Positions 6,304 to 15,342 of a DNA stretch of 64,000 nucleotides are shown here, one piece after another. The notes below the pieces were generated by a model. That model saw only the letters and a list, made by a program, of their open reading frames with translations. It had not been told where the DNA came from and searched no databases. Source of the stretch: Candidatus Kapaibacterium sp. (lineage in GTDB: Bacteria > Bacteroidota > Ignavibacteria > Kapaibacteriales > JAEUSM01); the NCBI GenBank assembly GCA_016788785.1, contig JAEUSM010000009.1, forward strand, positions 1-64,000, in the 5' to 3' direction. The position numbers were made by a program, and so were the translations under genes. Numbering within the stretch: position 1 is the first letter of the stretch; each line of letters starts with the position of its first letter.

Positions 6304-8151
6304 ATGCGTAAATACTTTAGTTTTTCACTGGTAAATTGTTTGTTTTTCTTTGCAATTTCCACAGTTCTTTCTCAAAATAATAGTAACTATTCTGTTTCTT
6401 TTAACCTTTCAGAAATAACGAAAGATAGGTTGAAAATTACCGTAATTCCCCCCAAAAATCATGGTCAAGACAAGTTAACCTATATTATGCCCAAGGTTGT
6501 ACCAGGAACATATTCTAATCTGGAATTTGCACAGTTTTTGAAAGAGCCAGCTGCATACGATAGTGATGGGAATTCGTTACCTATAACGATAGAAACTGAC
6601 AAACAAGTTACTATTTCCAATGCCGCCAAACTTGCTAAATTTGAGTACTGGATAGATGATTCATTTGATGGAAAACCAACTACACAAATTTTTGAACCAG
6701 GTGGAACCTCTTTCGAAAAAGATACTGTCTTTTTACTTAATCTTTTTGGAGTAATTGGTTATTTTGACGGTGTCAAAGAAAATATTCCTTATGAAGTTTC
6801 AGTTACACATCCTCATTTCTTATATGGTGCTACTGCCTTGGATAGAACGTCTGCTTCCGAAACATTGGATGTGTTTACCGCTAAAAATTATGACCATCTT
6901 GCAGATAATCCAATTTTATATGCAAAACCAGATACACTTTCGTATAAGCAAGGTAATACCACAGTTTCAATAGCAGTCTATTCGCAAAAAAATGGAGAAT
7001 ATGCTCAATCTGTAGCATCTGAAATCAAACCTGTTACTGCTGCAATTGAACAATTTTTGGGAACAATGCCTGTTGACAAGTATTTCTTTTTGATTTATTA
7101 TGTTGATATTTCTAAAGGAACTGGTTCTATGATGCGAGGATTTGGAGCTTTGGAACATTCCTATTCTTCGGTCTATTACTTGCCTGTCTCAATGGGTAAA
7201 GACAATTCAATGTTGCCACATGTTGCTGCTCATGAGTTTTTGCATATTTTGGTTCCGTTGAACTTACATAGCAAAGAAATTGCAAATTTTGACTTTCGTA
7301 ATCCCAAAATGTCCGAACATTTATGGTTGTATGAAGGTGTAACGGAATATTTTGCTAATTTATCGTTAGTAAAGGCTAATAAAATGTCTGAAGAAGATTT
7401 TTTGAAAGAAATGCGAAGTAAACTGATAGATTTTGAAAATGGGAAACCCTTTTCAATGACAGAAATGAGTAGAAAAGTATTAGAACCTGGATTTAAATCA
7501 TTGTATATGAAAGTGTATACAAAAGGTGCAGTTCTTGCTTTCTTGTTGGATATTGAAATTCAACGAAAAACTAATGGAAGAATGACATTATTATCAGTGA
7601 TAGAGCAACTCACACAAAAATATGGTAAAAACAAACCTTTCAATGATTTAGAGTTAATTCCAGAAATAATTTCAATAACAAATCCTGAAATACAAGAATT
7701 TTTTTCACGATACATTGTAGGATCTGAAAAGCCACAATATGTACAATTTCTATCTTCTATTGGGTGGAATTACGAAGAATCTGGGACAAAAACAAAAATT
7801 TCGTTTCCAGATATTTTGTTCAGAACGCCAACAGACACTTCAATATCAAGTCTTCAAGTGCAAAAACTAAAAGAATCTGCAGATAACATTGCTGATGGTG
7901 ACATTCTTGTTTCTATAAATGGTGAGAAAATTACAAAACAAAATCGTTGGGCTATGGTTCAACAATATGTGTATACACCAAAAACAACTGATCCTGTCAC
8001 GCTGGAATTGCAAAGTAACGGTGTTACAAAAACTGTTACATTAACTCCCGTTGAGCAAAAAGGACAGAAAAATCCACATCAGTTGACCATCAGTCCAAAA
8101 ATGAGTGAGGAACAAATCAAATTTAGAAACTATTGGTTTCCAAAAAACTAA
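6304..8151 (+). CDS. M61 family (glycyl aminopeptidase-like) metallopeptidase with PDZ domain
   Basis: A 615-residue exported peptidase. After a signal peptide (MRKYFSFSLVNCLFFFAIS) comes the N-terminal beta domain of M61 (IMPKVVPGTYSNLEFAQFL). A gluzincin catalytic domain follows, with zinc ligands HEFLH at residues 310-314 and the third-ligand segment WLYEGVTEYF about 40 residues later. A C-terminal PDZ-like domain (about residues 510-600, with a GDILVSINGEKI turn) completes the M61 layout. It probably acts in the periplasm on small N-terminal residues of peptides. The ATG at 6304 is used because it starts the signal peptide. Its stop overlaps the next start as TAATG. Confidence 0.9.
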   Translation: MRKYFSFSLVNCLFFFAISTVLSQNNSNYSVSFNLSEITKDRLKITVIPPKNHGQDKLTYIMPKVVPGTYSNLEFAQFLKEPAAYDSDGNSLPITIETDKQVTISNAAKLAKFEYWIDDSFDGKPTTQIFEPGGTSFEKDTVFLLNLFGVIGYFDGVKENIPYEVSVTHPHFLYGATALDRTSASETLDVFTAKNYDHLADNPILYAKPDTLSYKQGNTTVSIAVYSQKNGEYAQSVASEIKPVTAAIEQFLGTMPVDKYFFLIYYVDISKGTGSMMRGFGALEHSYSSVYYLPVSMGKDNSMLPHVAAHEFLHILVPLNLHSKEIANFDFRNPKMSEHLWLYEGVTEYFANLSLVKANKMSEEDFLKEMRSKLIDFENGKPFSMTEMSRKVLEPGFKSLYMKVYTKGAVLAFLLDIEIQRKTNGRMTLLSVIEQLTQKYGKNKPFNDLELIPEIISITNPEIQEFFSRYIVGSEKPQYVQFLSSIGWNYEESGTKTKISFPDILFRTPTDTSISSLQVQKLKESADNIADGDILVSINGEKITKQNRWAMVQQYVYTPKTTDPVTLELQSNGVTKTVTLTPVEQKGQKNPHQLTISPKMSEEQIKFRNYWFPKN

Positions 8152-9176
8152 TGCCTATGCAAGAATCAGAACTGTTACTTCAACGGAAGGTACATCAGTA
8201 TCTCTCCGACCCTTCAAAAATATGGACGACTACGAGTGGTAAAAAGATTCAAATTATCTCTTGTGGTACTATCAATGTGTATGAAGGTCCGGATTATATT
8301 GATATGGCTATCGTCGATGGTTCAACGATTGTCGTAGGACATGGAGAGTTCCATCGTAAAAGTTCTGATTTTGTAGCACATAAACATACGCAAGATAAAC
8401 GATATGAACGGTTGTGTTTGCACATTGTGTTCACCAATGATAGAGAGCAATCCTTTGCAGAAAATACTCTTGTTCTTAATCAAGATGAAGTTCAATCAAT
8501 TGGTCATAATCAGCTAACTAACAATGAAACCATCGGAGATTTGGAGGATATTCAACAATATTCTCTCAAAAGACTACTGCGAAAATCTTCAGAATGCAAA
8601 CAAATTTTAGATTCTTCTGCTAATGTTTCTATTGGAATTGCGGTCATTATCCAACGATTTGTAGAAAAATTTCTTCAAAAAAGAACACGTCCAAGAACAT
8701 TTACTCAAAGCATCGAGGAATTAGCAAAAGAAAGTGCTTTGAAATTGCAGGAATACCTCTTACCACTATTGCTCTCAGATGTTGAAGAAAATCTGCCATC
8801 AGTATTAGTTGAATTTGAAAAGAATCATTTGCCATTTTCTGGAGCTCATTTGGGGCGTGAAATTGTATTGAACTGTATTGTTCCCATTGCATTGTGTTTG
8901 GGCAATGATTTGGCTCGGATTCAACTATTTCATTGGTATTGGTCTACAAATTCCTTGCACTCGTATGGTTTTTTAAAACGAAAATACCCACATATTTCCC
9001 AAAATTATCTTTGGCAACAACAGGGTTTATTGGAATATTCTGCGACCTACGGACCAAAGAAAACAGGAATTGCAGAAAAACAAACTTCCTATAGCATCGC
9101 TGAAACCTTAGATTTTTATCGTTTAGCCATTATCCCAATTGATACTCTTTCCCAACTTCGTCAACAACATTCATGA
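8151..9176 (+). CDS. DUF2851 family protein
   Basis: A 341-residue cytosolic protein matching DUF2851, a family common in Bacteroidota. The diagnostic N-terminal stretch is visible: GTINVYEGPDYIDMAIVDGS, then GHGEFHRKSSDF and HKHTQDKRYERLCLHIVF. No catalytic role is known; the conserved His/Asp/Glu residues in that block suggest an enzyme but do not identify one. The start at 8151 shares one base with the preceding stop (TAATG), and its stop overlaps the next gene's start by four bases (ATGA). Peptidase, DUF2851 and glycosyltransferase genes are thus tightly coupled. Confidence 0.85.
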   Translation: MPMQESELLLQRKVHQYLSDPSKIWTTTSGKKIQIISCGTINVYEGPDYIDMAIVDGSTIVVGHGEFHRKSSDFVAHKHTQDKRYERLCLHIVFTNDREQSFAENTLVLNQDEVQSIGHNQLTNNETIGDLEDIQQYSLKRLLRKSSECKQILDSSANVSIGIAVIIQRFVEKFLQKRTRPRTFTQSIEELAKESALKLQEYLLPLLLSDVEENLPSVLVEFEKNHLPFSGAHLGREIVLNCIVPIALCLGNDLARIQLFHWYWSTNSLHSYGFLKRKYPHISQNYLWQQQGLLEYSATYGPKKTGIAEKQTSYSIAETLDFYRLAIIPIDTLSQLRQQHS

Positions 9177-10489
9177 AGCAAAAAAACGTCTTAGTCATTG
9201 CGTATTATTTCCCACCATCTGGTGGTCCAGGGGTACAAAGAGTCTTAAAACATGTTCAATATTTGAAACAATTTGGTTGGAATCCGATTGTTTTAACTGT
9301 GTCCAATGGTCAATTCCCTGCTCGTGATGAGTCTTTATTGGAGCATATACCGAAAGATGTATTGGTCGTTAGAACGAAGATATTTGAGCCGTATGATTTG
9401 TATAGAATATTAACAGGAAAGAAAAATGGAACATCAATTGACGTCAATGTCATTAAAAAAGATGACCAAAAAATTTCTTGGAAAGAAAAACTTGCTGAGT
9501 GGATTCGTGCGACATTTTTCATTCCTGATGCAAGAATCGGTTGGAGATTCTCTGCAATTTCTAAAGGTTTGGAACTCATAAAAGAACACAACATCGAAGC
9601 AATTTATTCTTCATCTCCTCCATACACCTGTTCAATAATAGCGAGAAGTCTGAAGAAAAAAACAGGATTGCGATGGGTGGCTGGATTTCGAGACCCATGG
9701 ACGGGATTTATTTCCTCCCCAAAACGCTGGTTTTTACCAAGTGCAATTGACAAGCATTTGGAGTTTTCAACCTTCAACGAAGCAGATGCAGTTGAATGTG
9801 CATGGGAAGGTATCATCAAAGATGCGTTAGAAAAATATCCAACATTAGACAAATCAAAATTCTTCCATGTACCAAATGGATATGATTCTGCTGATTTTCC
9901 CAGTGAAATTGATACGACTGCTACGTCAAAATTTACAATTACCTATACAGGTTCCTTGTACGGACGAAGAAACCCCAAAAGTCTATTTGAAGCATTAGAA
10001 ATAATCTTTAATAAAGGAATAATTTCGCCAATACAATGCACGTTTCGCTTCATTGGACGATTCGGAGCTGAAGTGGAAGAAATGTTTCAATCGGTTTCAT
10101 TCCCCGAGTCGTTAGAAATTCATGGGTATATGTCACACGAAGAAAGTATTCGGTATCTATTCAAATCTGATGTTTTGCTACTCATTGTTGACGAATCAAA
10201 AGAAAGTGCGGAGATTGTTCCCGGAAAAGTATACGAGTATCTTGGTGTATTAAAGCCAATATTGGCTATTGCTCCTCATGATGGAGCAATTGCGTCATTG
10301 ATTCGTGAAACCGATGCTGGTGCGATTGCCCATCAAACGGAAGTTGAGAATATAGTCAGTATTATTGAAGAGTATTTTCTCTGTTGGCAGGAAAAAACAC
10401 TGCATCAAAAAGCTGGAAAAAAAGAAGTGATTGAACGATATGAACGAAAAGAATCGACGAAAAAATTAGCATCACTTCTTCAACAATGA
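9173..10489 (+). CDS. GT4-type glycosyltransferase
   Basis: The 438-residue protein has the GT-B fold pattern of family 4: an N-terminal YYFPPSGGPGVQRVLKH donor/acceptor loop, a central TYTGSLYGRRNPKSLFEAL linker, and the EX7E motif (AEIVPGKVYEY) in the C-terminal nucleotide-sugar binding half. It would transfer a sugar from an activated donor to a cell-surface glycan or lipid; donor and acceptor are not readable. It has no signal peptide and is presumably on the cytoplasmic face of the membrane. The ATGA overlap with the DUF2851 gene indicates an operon. Its 3' end overlaps the convergent lipoprotein gene. Confidence 0.88.
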   Translation: MKQKNVLVIAYYFPPSGGPGVQRVLKHVQYLKQFGWNPIVLTVSNGQFPARDESLLEHIPKDVLVVRTKIFEPYDLYRILTGKKNGTSIDVNVIKKDDQKISWKEKLAEWIRATFFIPDARIGWRFSAISKGLELIKEHNIEAIYSSSPPYTCSIIARSLKKKTGLRWVAGFRDPWTGFISSPKRWFLPSAIDKHLEFSTFNEADAVECAWEGIIKDALEKYPTLDKSKFFHVPNGYDSADFPSEIDTTATSKFTITYTGSLYGRRNPKSLFEALEIIFNKGIISPIQCTFRFIGRFGAEVEEMFQSVSFPESLEIHGYMSHEESIRYLFKSDVLLLIVDESKESAEIVPGKVYEYLGVLKPILAIAPHDGAIASLIRETDAGAIAHQTEVENIVSIIEEYFLCWQEKTLHQKAGKKEVIERYERKESTKKLASLLQQ

Positions 10490-10888
10490 GTCAGCGACGA
10501 TTTTTCGTGTTAATTTCATTTGACCGCGATACATTTTATCATTGTTGTAATATCGAACTAATACCAAATTAGAATCAGCAGAAAAGAAAATTTCGCCGAT
10601 TGATTTTACAGGATGACGAGTAATAATCAAATTCACCATTTTATCTCGCCAAGAACCAGAAACCATATATTGTTCTAAAAACAGTGAATCAGTTATAAAA
10701 CCTTCAACCCGATAATCAGGGTAAAATGACATTTTCGCAGAGCCTCTTCCATTTCGGAGCGGAAGTTGAGTCCCATAATTTTCTTCATCCCAAGTACCGA
10801 CATAGGTGTAACGAGATGTTTTAAGCCCAACACATCCAAAACAAACCAAAAGGATAACTACAACGAAAAGTTTAGAGAATATGTGCAT
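10472..10888 (-). CDS. Small hypothetical lipoprotein
   Basis: A 138-residue exported protein I cannot assign to a family. The N-terminus is a hydrophobic helix ending in FGC near residue 19, which could be a lipobox although the -3 residue (Cys) is unusual. The remainder is beta-rich with conserved-looking TYVGTWDEENYG and GRGSAKMSFYPDYRVEGFI segments, reminiscent of small lipocalin-like or META-like lipoproteins. It overlaps dapA by 17 bases upstream, which suggests translational coupling, though a functional link to lysine biosynthesis is not apparent. Confidence 0.6.
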   Translation of the reverse strand: MHIFSKLFVVVILLVCFGCVGLKTSRYTYVGTWDEENYGTQLPLRNGRGSAKMSFYPDYRVEGFITDSLFLEQYMVSGSWRDKMVNLIITRHPVKSIGEIFFSADSNLVLVRYYNNDKMYRGQMKLTRKIVADSLLKK

Positions 10889-11759
10889 CTTGTAGAGCTT
10901 TCTTCATACTGGTAATGGTGGATTCTGTAGCAGGAGTCAATGGCAAACGAATGGTTGAACCAATCATGCCCATAAGTTGTAACGCCGCTTTAACAGGAAT
11001 AGGATTTGATTCGATAAAATTTGCTTTCATTAAAGGTAGTAATTTATACAAAATTTCACGTGCTTTTGAAAAATCACCAGCAATGGACGCACGAACTAAA
11101 TCACCAAATTGTTTTGGTGCATAATTGGAAATAACAGAAATTGTCCCAGTTCCTCCAGAGGCGATAATAGGCAAGGTAAGTGAATCATCACCTGCTAATA
11201 ACGTAAAATGAGAGGGAGCTGATCGAATAATTTCCATCATTTGTTCCAAATCTGCTGATGCTTCTTTTGTTGCTATCACATTTTTATTTGCTTCAGCTAT
11301 GGCAAGTTGTGTTTCTGGAAGCATATTCGATGCAGTTCTCCCAGGAACATTATACAAAATAAACGATGTATCTGCTGATTGGGCAATAGCACTAAAATGT
11401 TGTATCAGTCCATTTTGTGTTGGTTTGTTGTAAAATGGTGAAACCAACAACACCCCATCAGCACCAGCATCTACCGCAACCTTAGTAAGTTCAATTGTCG
11501 CACGAGTGTCGTTCGAACCAGTTCCGGCAATAATAGGGCGTCTTCCAGCTACATAGTCAATAGATTTTTGAAAGAGTAATTGTTTTTCAGCAAAACTCAT
11601 TGTGGCACTTTCACCCGTTGAGCCACCAATAACAATGTACTCTATGCCATTGTCAATTTGAAAATCAAGTAAACGGTATAATGCGGGAAAATCAATGGAT
11701 CCATCAGTCAAAAACGGTGTAACTAAGGCGGTACCAGTACCAACAAATTTATGTATCAT
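10872..11759 (-). CDS. dapA: 4-hydroxy-tetrahydrodipicolinate synthase
   Basis: A 295-residue (beta/alpha)8-barrel aldolase that condenses pyruvate with aspartate semialdehyde in lysine and diaminopimelate biosynthesis. Visible signatures are GTGTALVTPF at the N-terminus, GGSTGESATMS (the Thr/Ser pair of the active site), SPFYNKPTQNG, YNVPGRTASN (catalytic Tyr and substrate-binding Arg), and the Schiff-base lysine in VIATKEAS (K165). Length is normal for the family. The ATG at 11759 matches the family N-terminus better than a TTG four codons upstream. It overlaps the downstream lipoprotein gene by 17 bases. Confidence 0.96.
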   Translation of the reverse strand: MIHKFVGTGTALVTPFLTDGSIDFPALYRLLDFQIDNGIEYIVIGGSTGESATMSFAEKQLLFQKSIDYVAGRRPIIAGTGSNDTRATIELTKVAVDAGADGVLLVSPFYNKPTQNGLIQHFSAIAQSADTSFILYNVPGRTASNMLPETQLAIAEANKNVIATKEASADLEQMMEIIRSAPSHFTLLAGDDSLTLPIIASGGTGTISVISNYAPKQFGDLVRASIAGDFSKAREILYKLLPLMKANFIESNPIPVKAALQLMGMIGSTIRLPLTPATESTITSMKKALQDAHIL

Positions 11760-11779
11760 AGTAATTTGCAATGTAGAAT

Positions 11780-11813
11780 AAAAAAAAGCAGACGAACGTT
11801 TCCATTCGCCTGC
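11780..11813 (-). terminator. Terminator after the Omp28/ASH gene
   Basis: On the minus strand GCAGGCGAA (11805-11813) pairs with TTCGTCTGC (11788-11796), with one mismatch, around an 8-base loop and is followed by eight T. It lies 31 bases after the Omp28-like stop and just before the dapA start, separating the two genes. Confidence 0.85.
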
Positions 11814-11843
11814 TTATTGTTTGTCTTGTAACAGACAAATCTA

Positions 11844-14672
11844 TTAACGTGCTACACGCACTGGAATTGTGTAAAGAACACCATTCACATTCGCAACAAT
11901 CGTATACGACCCTGAAGCTAAACTTGCAACAGAGAATGGTAATGTTGTTGAGCCATTGATTGTGCCGATAGGTAATACCGTTGCACCAGATGCATCTACA
12001 AGAGAAACAACTGCTTCACCTTTGAACGATGAACCAAGTGTGAATGCTACTGCAGATACTGTAGCTATTGGGTTTTGACCTACCAAGGTCATTTCAAAGT
12101 TACCATCATTAGAGAATGCTCTTACAGAAGTTGTAGGAGTTCCCTCACCAGTAACAGCGAGTGTAAAGTTTGTACCAGCATTTGAAACAACAACAACACT
12201 TGCATTGTTATATGGTTTTACTTGTGTTGGTGTAAATTGGATTTTGAAAGTCGTAGTTGCATTTGGTGCGACAACAACTGGGTTACTACCCGGTTTACCT
12301 TCGGTAATAGTATAAGCAGCTGCGTCATTTCCTGAAAGATTAATTGCAGAAATTGATAAATCAGCATTACCAGTATTTGTCAATGTAATTGTTTGAACTG
12401 AATTCGTGTTGATTTGAACACCTTTGAAGTCGACAGATTGTACATTCGCAACTACAGAAGGTCCACCACCACCAATACCGGAAACAGGAATTTCTAATAC
12501 AGAAGCAGTTGGGTCATTGGAGAAAATCTGGAATTTTGAAGTGTATTGTTTTGCTTCGTCAGGAGTAAATTTCAATACAAATTGATGAGATTCATCTTTC
12601 TTTAATGTAATATTATTCAAGATGTCACCGGATTTGATATCAAAGTTAGGAGAGTCACCAGAAACAAATAAATTACCAGTCAATACCAAATCACCGTCAC
12701 CAGTATTCGTTACAGTAAGGTTCATTTCTTTCGTAGCATCAATTGCAACATTTCCAAAAGCTAATTGTGGAGTTGAAGCAACAATTTTCGGAGCAGGTCC
12801 AGCAGATGCACCTTCCAACCATGTAACAGCAGCATCAATGAAAGCAGCTTTCATTTGTGGATTGGAGATACTTGCAGGATTGAACCCTAAAAGAATCGTA
12901 CGACCACGTCCATTTACTTCGCTTCGGACACCAGAAATTTCGTTTGGACCTTGTTGACGTAAAATCGCAGAAGCATTTGCTCCTGCTGCTGAAAGTACGA
13001 TTGATCGGTAATTCGAAATAACAACAGGTAAAGTCATACCATCGGTAATAGGATCACCACTTACACCATTAAATGTATAGGTTCCTCCTGCAGCTTGATT
13101 TATGGTACTTGAACCAACAAATCCAGCACCCATTTTAGCAAGTAATGCATTAGGAGTTGTTGCAGGATTAGTCGTACGTCCAGCTAAACCTAACAAATAG
13201 AATTCTCCACCTAACATAATGTTTACTCCTTTATCATAATAGGAGTTCATCAGATTTTTTGTTTCATTATTCATTTCGTCAGTATTCCCAAATGACCAAA
13301 TGACTGTTTTCAAACTATTTAATGTAGAAAAATCAGCTGTATTCGAAGCTACATACGTTGATGGAATATTAGCAAAATGCGTTTTTCCTGCTGTTAATAT
13401 ATCGTCATCTAATCTATTATCAGGATTCGATGAAATATTCAACGCAGTAATATTTTTACTTAAAACAGAAACTTTTTCAGTAAACTCTTGTCCATTTGGA
13501 TGACGTACTGTAAAGATTGCCTCGCCAAACCCTGGAGTATCACCAGGTGCTAAACCAAATGTAAAGGTTTTTGTTGTATTTGCAGCTATTAATACATCAC
13601 CAGTAACTGGAGCACCACTTTCAGTAACGGAAGCAGTCCAATCAGCAGGAGTTGATGCAGATTTTGTAACTGTAATAGTATACGCAGTATTTTCAACAGT
13701 CACATTTTGTACAGCAGCTGTACGAGTTTTGATATCACCTTTTTCACCAATTGAGAATCCAGCTCCTGCAAAGTTGACTACCGTAGTGCGTGGTTTAAGA
13801 GTAGAAACTGCAACAATGTCAGAATTTAAAATTTCACGTTCAGTAAACAATGCATTGAAACGTTGAACAACTGGAATAACATACAATCTGTTAACATTCC
13901 AATTTGCAGGAACTGTAAAGGTCAAATCAGTCGTATGTACAGAGCCAGGTGTAATATTCGTTGGTAAAGAATTTGGTTTGCCCCAAAGTCCTCCCATATT
14001 TGCTCTAAATACATTTCTGTGTTGATAGTTAGTCATAGGATTTCCTTTACCAAAGTAAGGATGTCCTTGAACTGTATTGTAATAGTTTACTTGATCCCAT
14101 CCTTGACCAGCTCCAGAGACACTATCTTCAATTAAAATTGCATTAAGTCTGATGTCACCAGAAAGTGCTGCAGAAAATTCTCCTCTTACAGTTACTGTCA
14201 ATTCTCTGTTTCCAGGATTGAAACTACCTGATGCAGATATAGCAACTGGGGAAGTAGGAGCAACTTGACGTCTGGCTTGAAGCATTAAAGACCAAACATC
14301 TCTACCTTGTTCGTCTGTGCGATTGAAAGTAGTAGCTTTAGTTGGATTTCCGTTTTGATCAGTTGCATTAAATCCGTATCTATCTAACATTGCAGATGGA
14401 AAACCGGGAACTGAAGCTACATTGATTAAATTTGTACCGTCAGACGTTTTCATATTATCAGCTCCACTTCCACCATGAACACCAATAAAAATCACATCAG
14501 GATTGTTATTTGCAACATTTCTGATTCTAACAGCACCATCGGGACAAAAAGTACACCATGCACCAGTGAAATATTCGAATAAGTACTTTTTTGGAGCTTG
14601 AGCAGTTGCAATCATTGAACTCATTGCAAATACTACAATACCAAGTAGTACTGTACGTAGATTAGTTTTCAT
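11844..14672 (-). CDS. Large secreted protein: Omp28-like domain, two ASH/choice-of-anchor-D domains, C-terminal sorting-like domain
   Basis: A 942-residue exported protein. A signal peptide ending in MIATAQA is followed by an Omp28-type thioredoxin-like domain (about residues 27-270) with a CTFC redox motif in EYFTGAWCTFCPDG. The middle (about 290-620) is beta-rich and includes an NLMNSYYDKGVNIMLGGEF segment. Two choice-of-anchor-D/ASH Ig-like repeats follow (about 640-735 and 740-845), each with a VTNTGDGDL or LTNTGNADL core. The last ~80 residues end in SGSYTIVANVNGVLYTIPV, resembling type IX secretion C-terminal sorting domains. A surface-exposed or secreted adhesive or redox role is likely. 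A GAGGAG ribosome-binding site precedes the start. Confidence 0.85.
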   Translation of the reverse strand: MKTNLRTVLLGIVVFAMSSMIATAQAPKKYLFEYFTGAWCTFCPDGAVRIRNVANNNPDVIFIGVHGGSGADNMKTSDGTNLINVASVPGFPSAMLDRYGFNATDQNGNPTKATTFNRTDEQGRDVWSLMLQARRQVAPTSPVAISASGSFNPGNRELTVTVRGEFSAALSGDIRLNAILIEDSVSGAGQGWDQVNYYNTVQGHPYFGKGNPMTNYQHRNVFRANMGGLWGKPNSLPTNITPGSVHTTDLTFTVPANWNVNRLYVIPVVQRFNALFTEREILNSDIVAVSTLKPRTTVVNFAGAGFSIGEKGDIKTRTAAVQNVTVENTAYTITVTKSASTPADWTASVTESGAPVTGDVLIAANTTKTFTFGLAPGDTPGFGEAIFTVRHPNGQEFTEKVSVLSKNITALNISSNPDNRLDDDILTAGKTHFANIPSTYVASNTADFSTLNSLKTVIWSFGNTDEMNNETKNLMNSYYDKGVNIMLGGEFYLLGLAGRTTNPATTPNALLAKMGAGFVGSSTINQAAGGTYTFNGVSGDPITDGMTLPVVISNYRSIVLSAAGANASAILRQQGPNEISGVRSEVNGRGRTILLGFNPASISNPQMKAAFIDAAVTWLEGASAGPAPKIVASTPQLAFGNVAIDATKEMNLTVTNTGDGDLVLTGNLFVSGDSPNFDIKSGDILNNITLKKDESHQFVLKFTPDEAKQYTSKFQIFSNDPTASVLEIPVSGIGGGGPSVVANVQSVDFKGVQINTNSVQTITLTNTGNADLSISAINLSGNDAAAYTITEGKPGSNPVVVAPNATTTFKIQFTPTQVKPYNNASVVVVSNAGTNFTLAVTGEGTPTTSVRAFSNDGNFEMTLVGQNPIATVSAVAFTLGSSFKGEAVVSLVDASGATVLPIGTINGSTTLPFSVASLASGSYTIVANVNGVLYTIPVRVAR

Positions 14673-14680
14673 TTAGAATT

Positions 14681-14686
14681 CTCCTC
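14681..14686 (-). promoter_or_regulatory. Strong Shine-Dalgarno site before the Omp28/ASH gene
   Basis: On the minus strand GAGGAG lies 8 bases before the ATG at 14672. Most starts in this window show no such site, which is usual for Bacteroidota, so this gene may be translated unusually strongly. It fixes the start codon choice. Confidence 0.6.
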
Positions 14687-14838
14687 TAAATTAAATTGTT
14701 TATATAGGTTTTTAGTTTTAAAAATTCGACACTTATTGAATTTCCATACATAATTAAACTCTAAAATCCGAAAAAAATTTGAATAAAACAAACATTTTCG
14801 AGAAATAGCCATTTTTAATACAAATTTTATCTTAGCAA

Positions 14839-15309
14839 ATGTCTCAACCTGAAGGTAGAAAACGCAAAATAATTGCCCAAAATAGAAAAGCTCGTCATGA
14901 TTTTGAAATAATTACGACCTACGAAGCTGGTATTGTTTTGCAAGGTACAGAAGTCAAATCCTTACGAGAAGGAAAATGCAATTTACAAGATTCGTATGCG
15001 GTATTTCCAAAAAATGATGCGTCGTCATTGTCACTCATTGGTATGCATATTAGCCCATATCACCATGGAAATCGCGAAAATCACCAACCAATACGAGAAC
15101 GCCGACTCTTGCTTCACGAAAAAGAACTTTTTCGTCTTCGACAGGCAATCCAGGAAAAAGGACTTACGTTGATACCTTTGAGTATATACTTTAGTGGTCA
15201 GTTTATCAAGGTTGAAATAGCTACCGCTAGAGGTAAAAAACTATACGATAAGCGTCAATCGGAAAAAGAAAAAGATTCGAAACGAGAACTTGCCCGTTTT
15301 ACAAAATAA
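14839..15309 (+). CDS. smpB: SsrA-binding protein SmpB
   Basis: A 156-residue RNA-binding protein needed for tmRNA-mediated rescue of stalled ribosomes. The family pattern is clear: KIIAQNRKARHDFEI at the start, GIVLQGTEVKSLREGKCNL (beta-barrel tmRNA-binding loop), then YHHGNRENHQPIRERRLLLH and a basic C-terminal tail ending KKLYDKRQSEKEKDSKREL, which becomes helical in the decoding centre. Length is typical. It is transcribed away from the Omp28 gene and converges on mutS2. The tmRNA gene was not found in this window. Confidence 0.97.
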   Translation: MSQPEGRKRKIIAQNRKARHDFEIITTYEAGIVLQGTEVKSLREGKCNLQDSYAVFPKNDASSLSLIGMHISPYHHGNRENHQPIRERRLLLHEKELFRLRQAIQEKGLTLIPLSIYFSGQFIKVEIATARGKKLYDKRQSEKEKDSKRELARFTK

Positions 15310-15342
15310 TGTTGTTTATCAAAGAGTAGAACACTTCACTTG

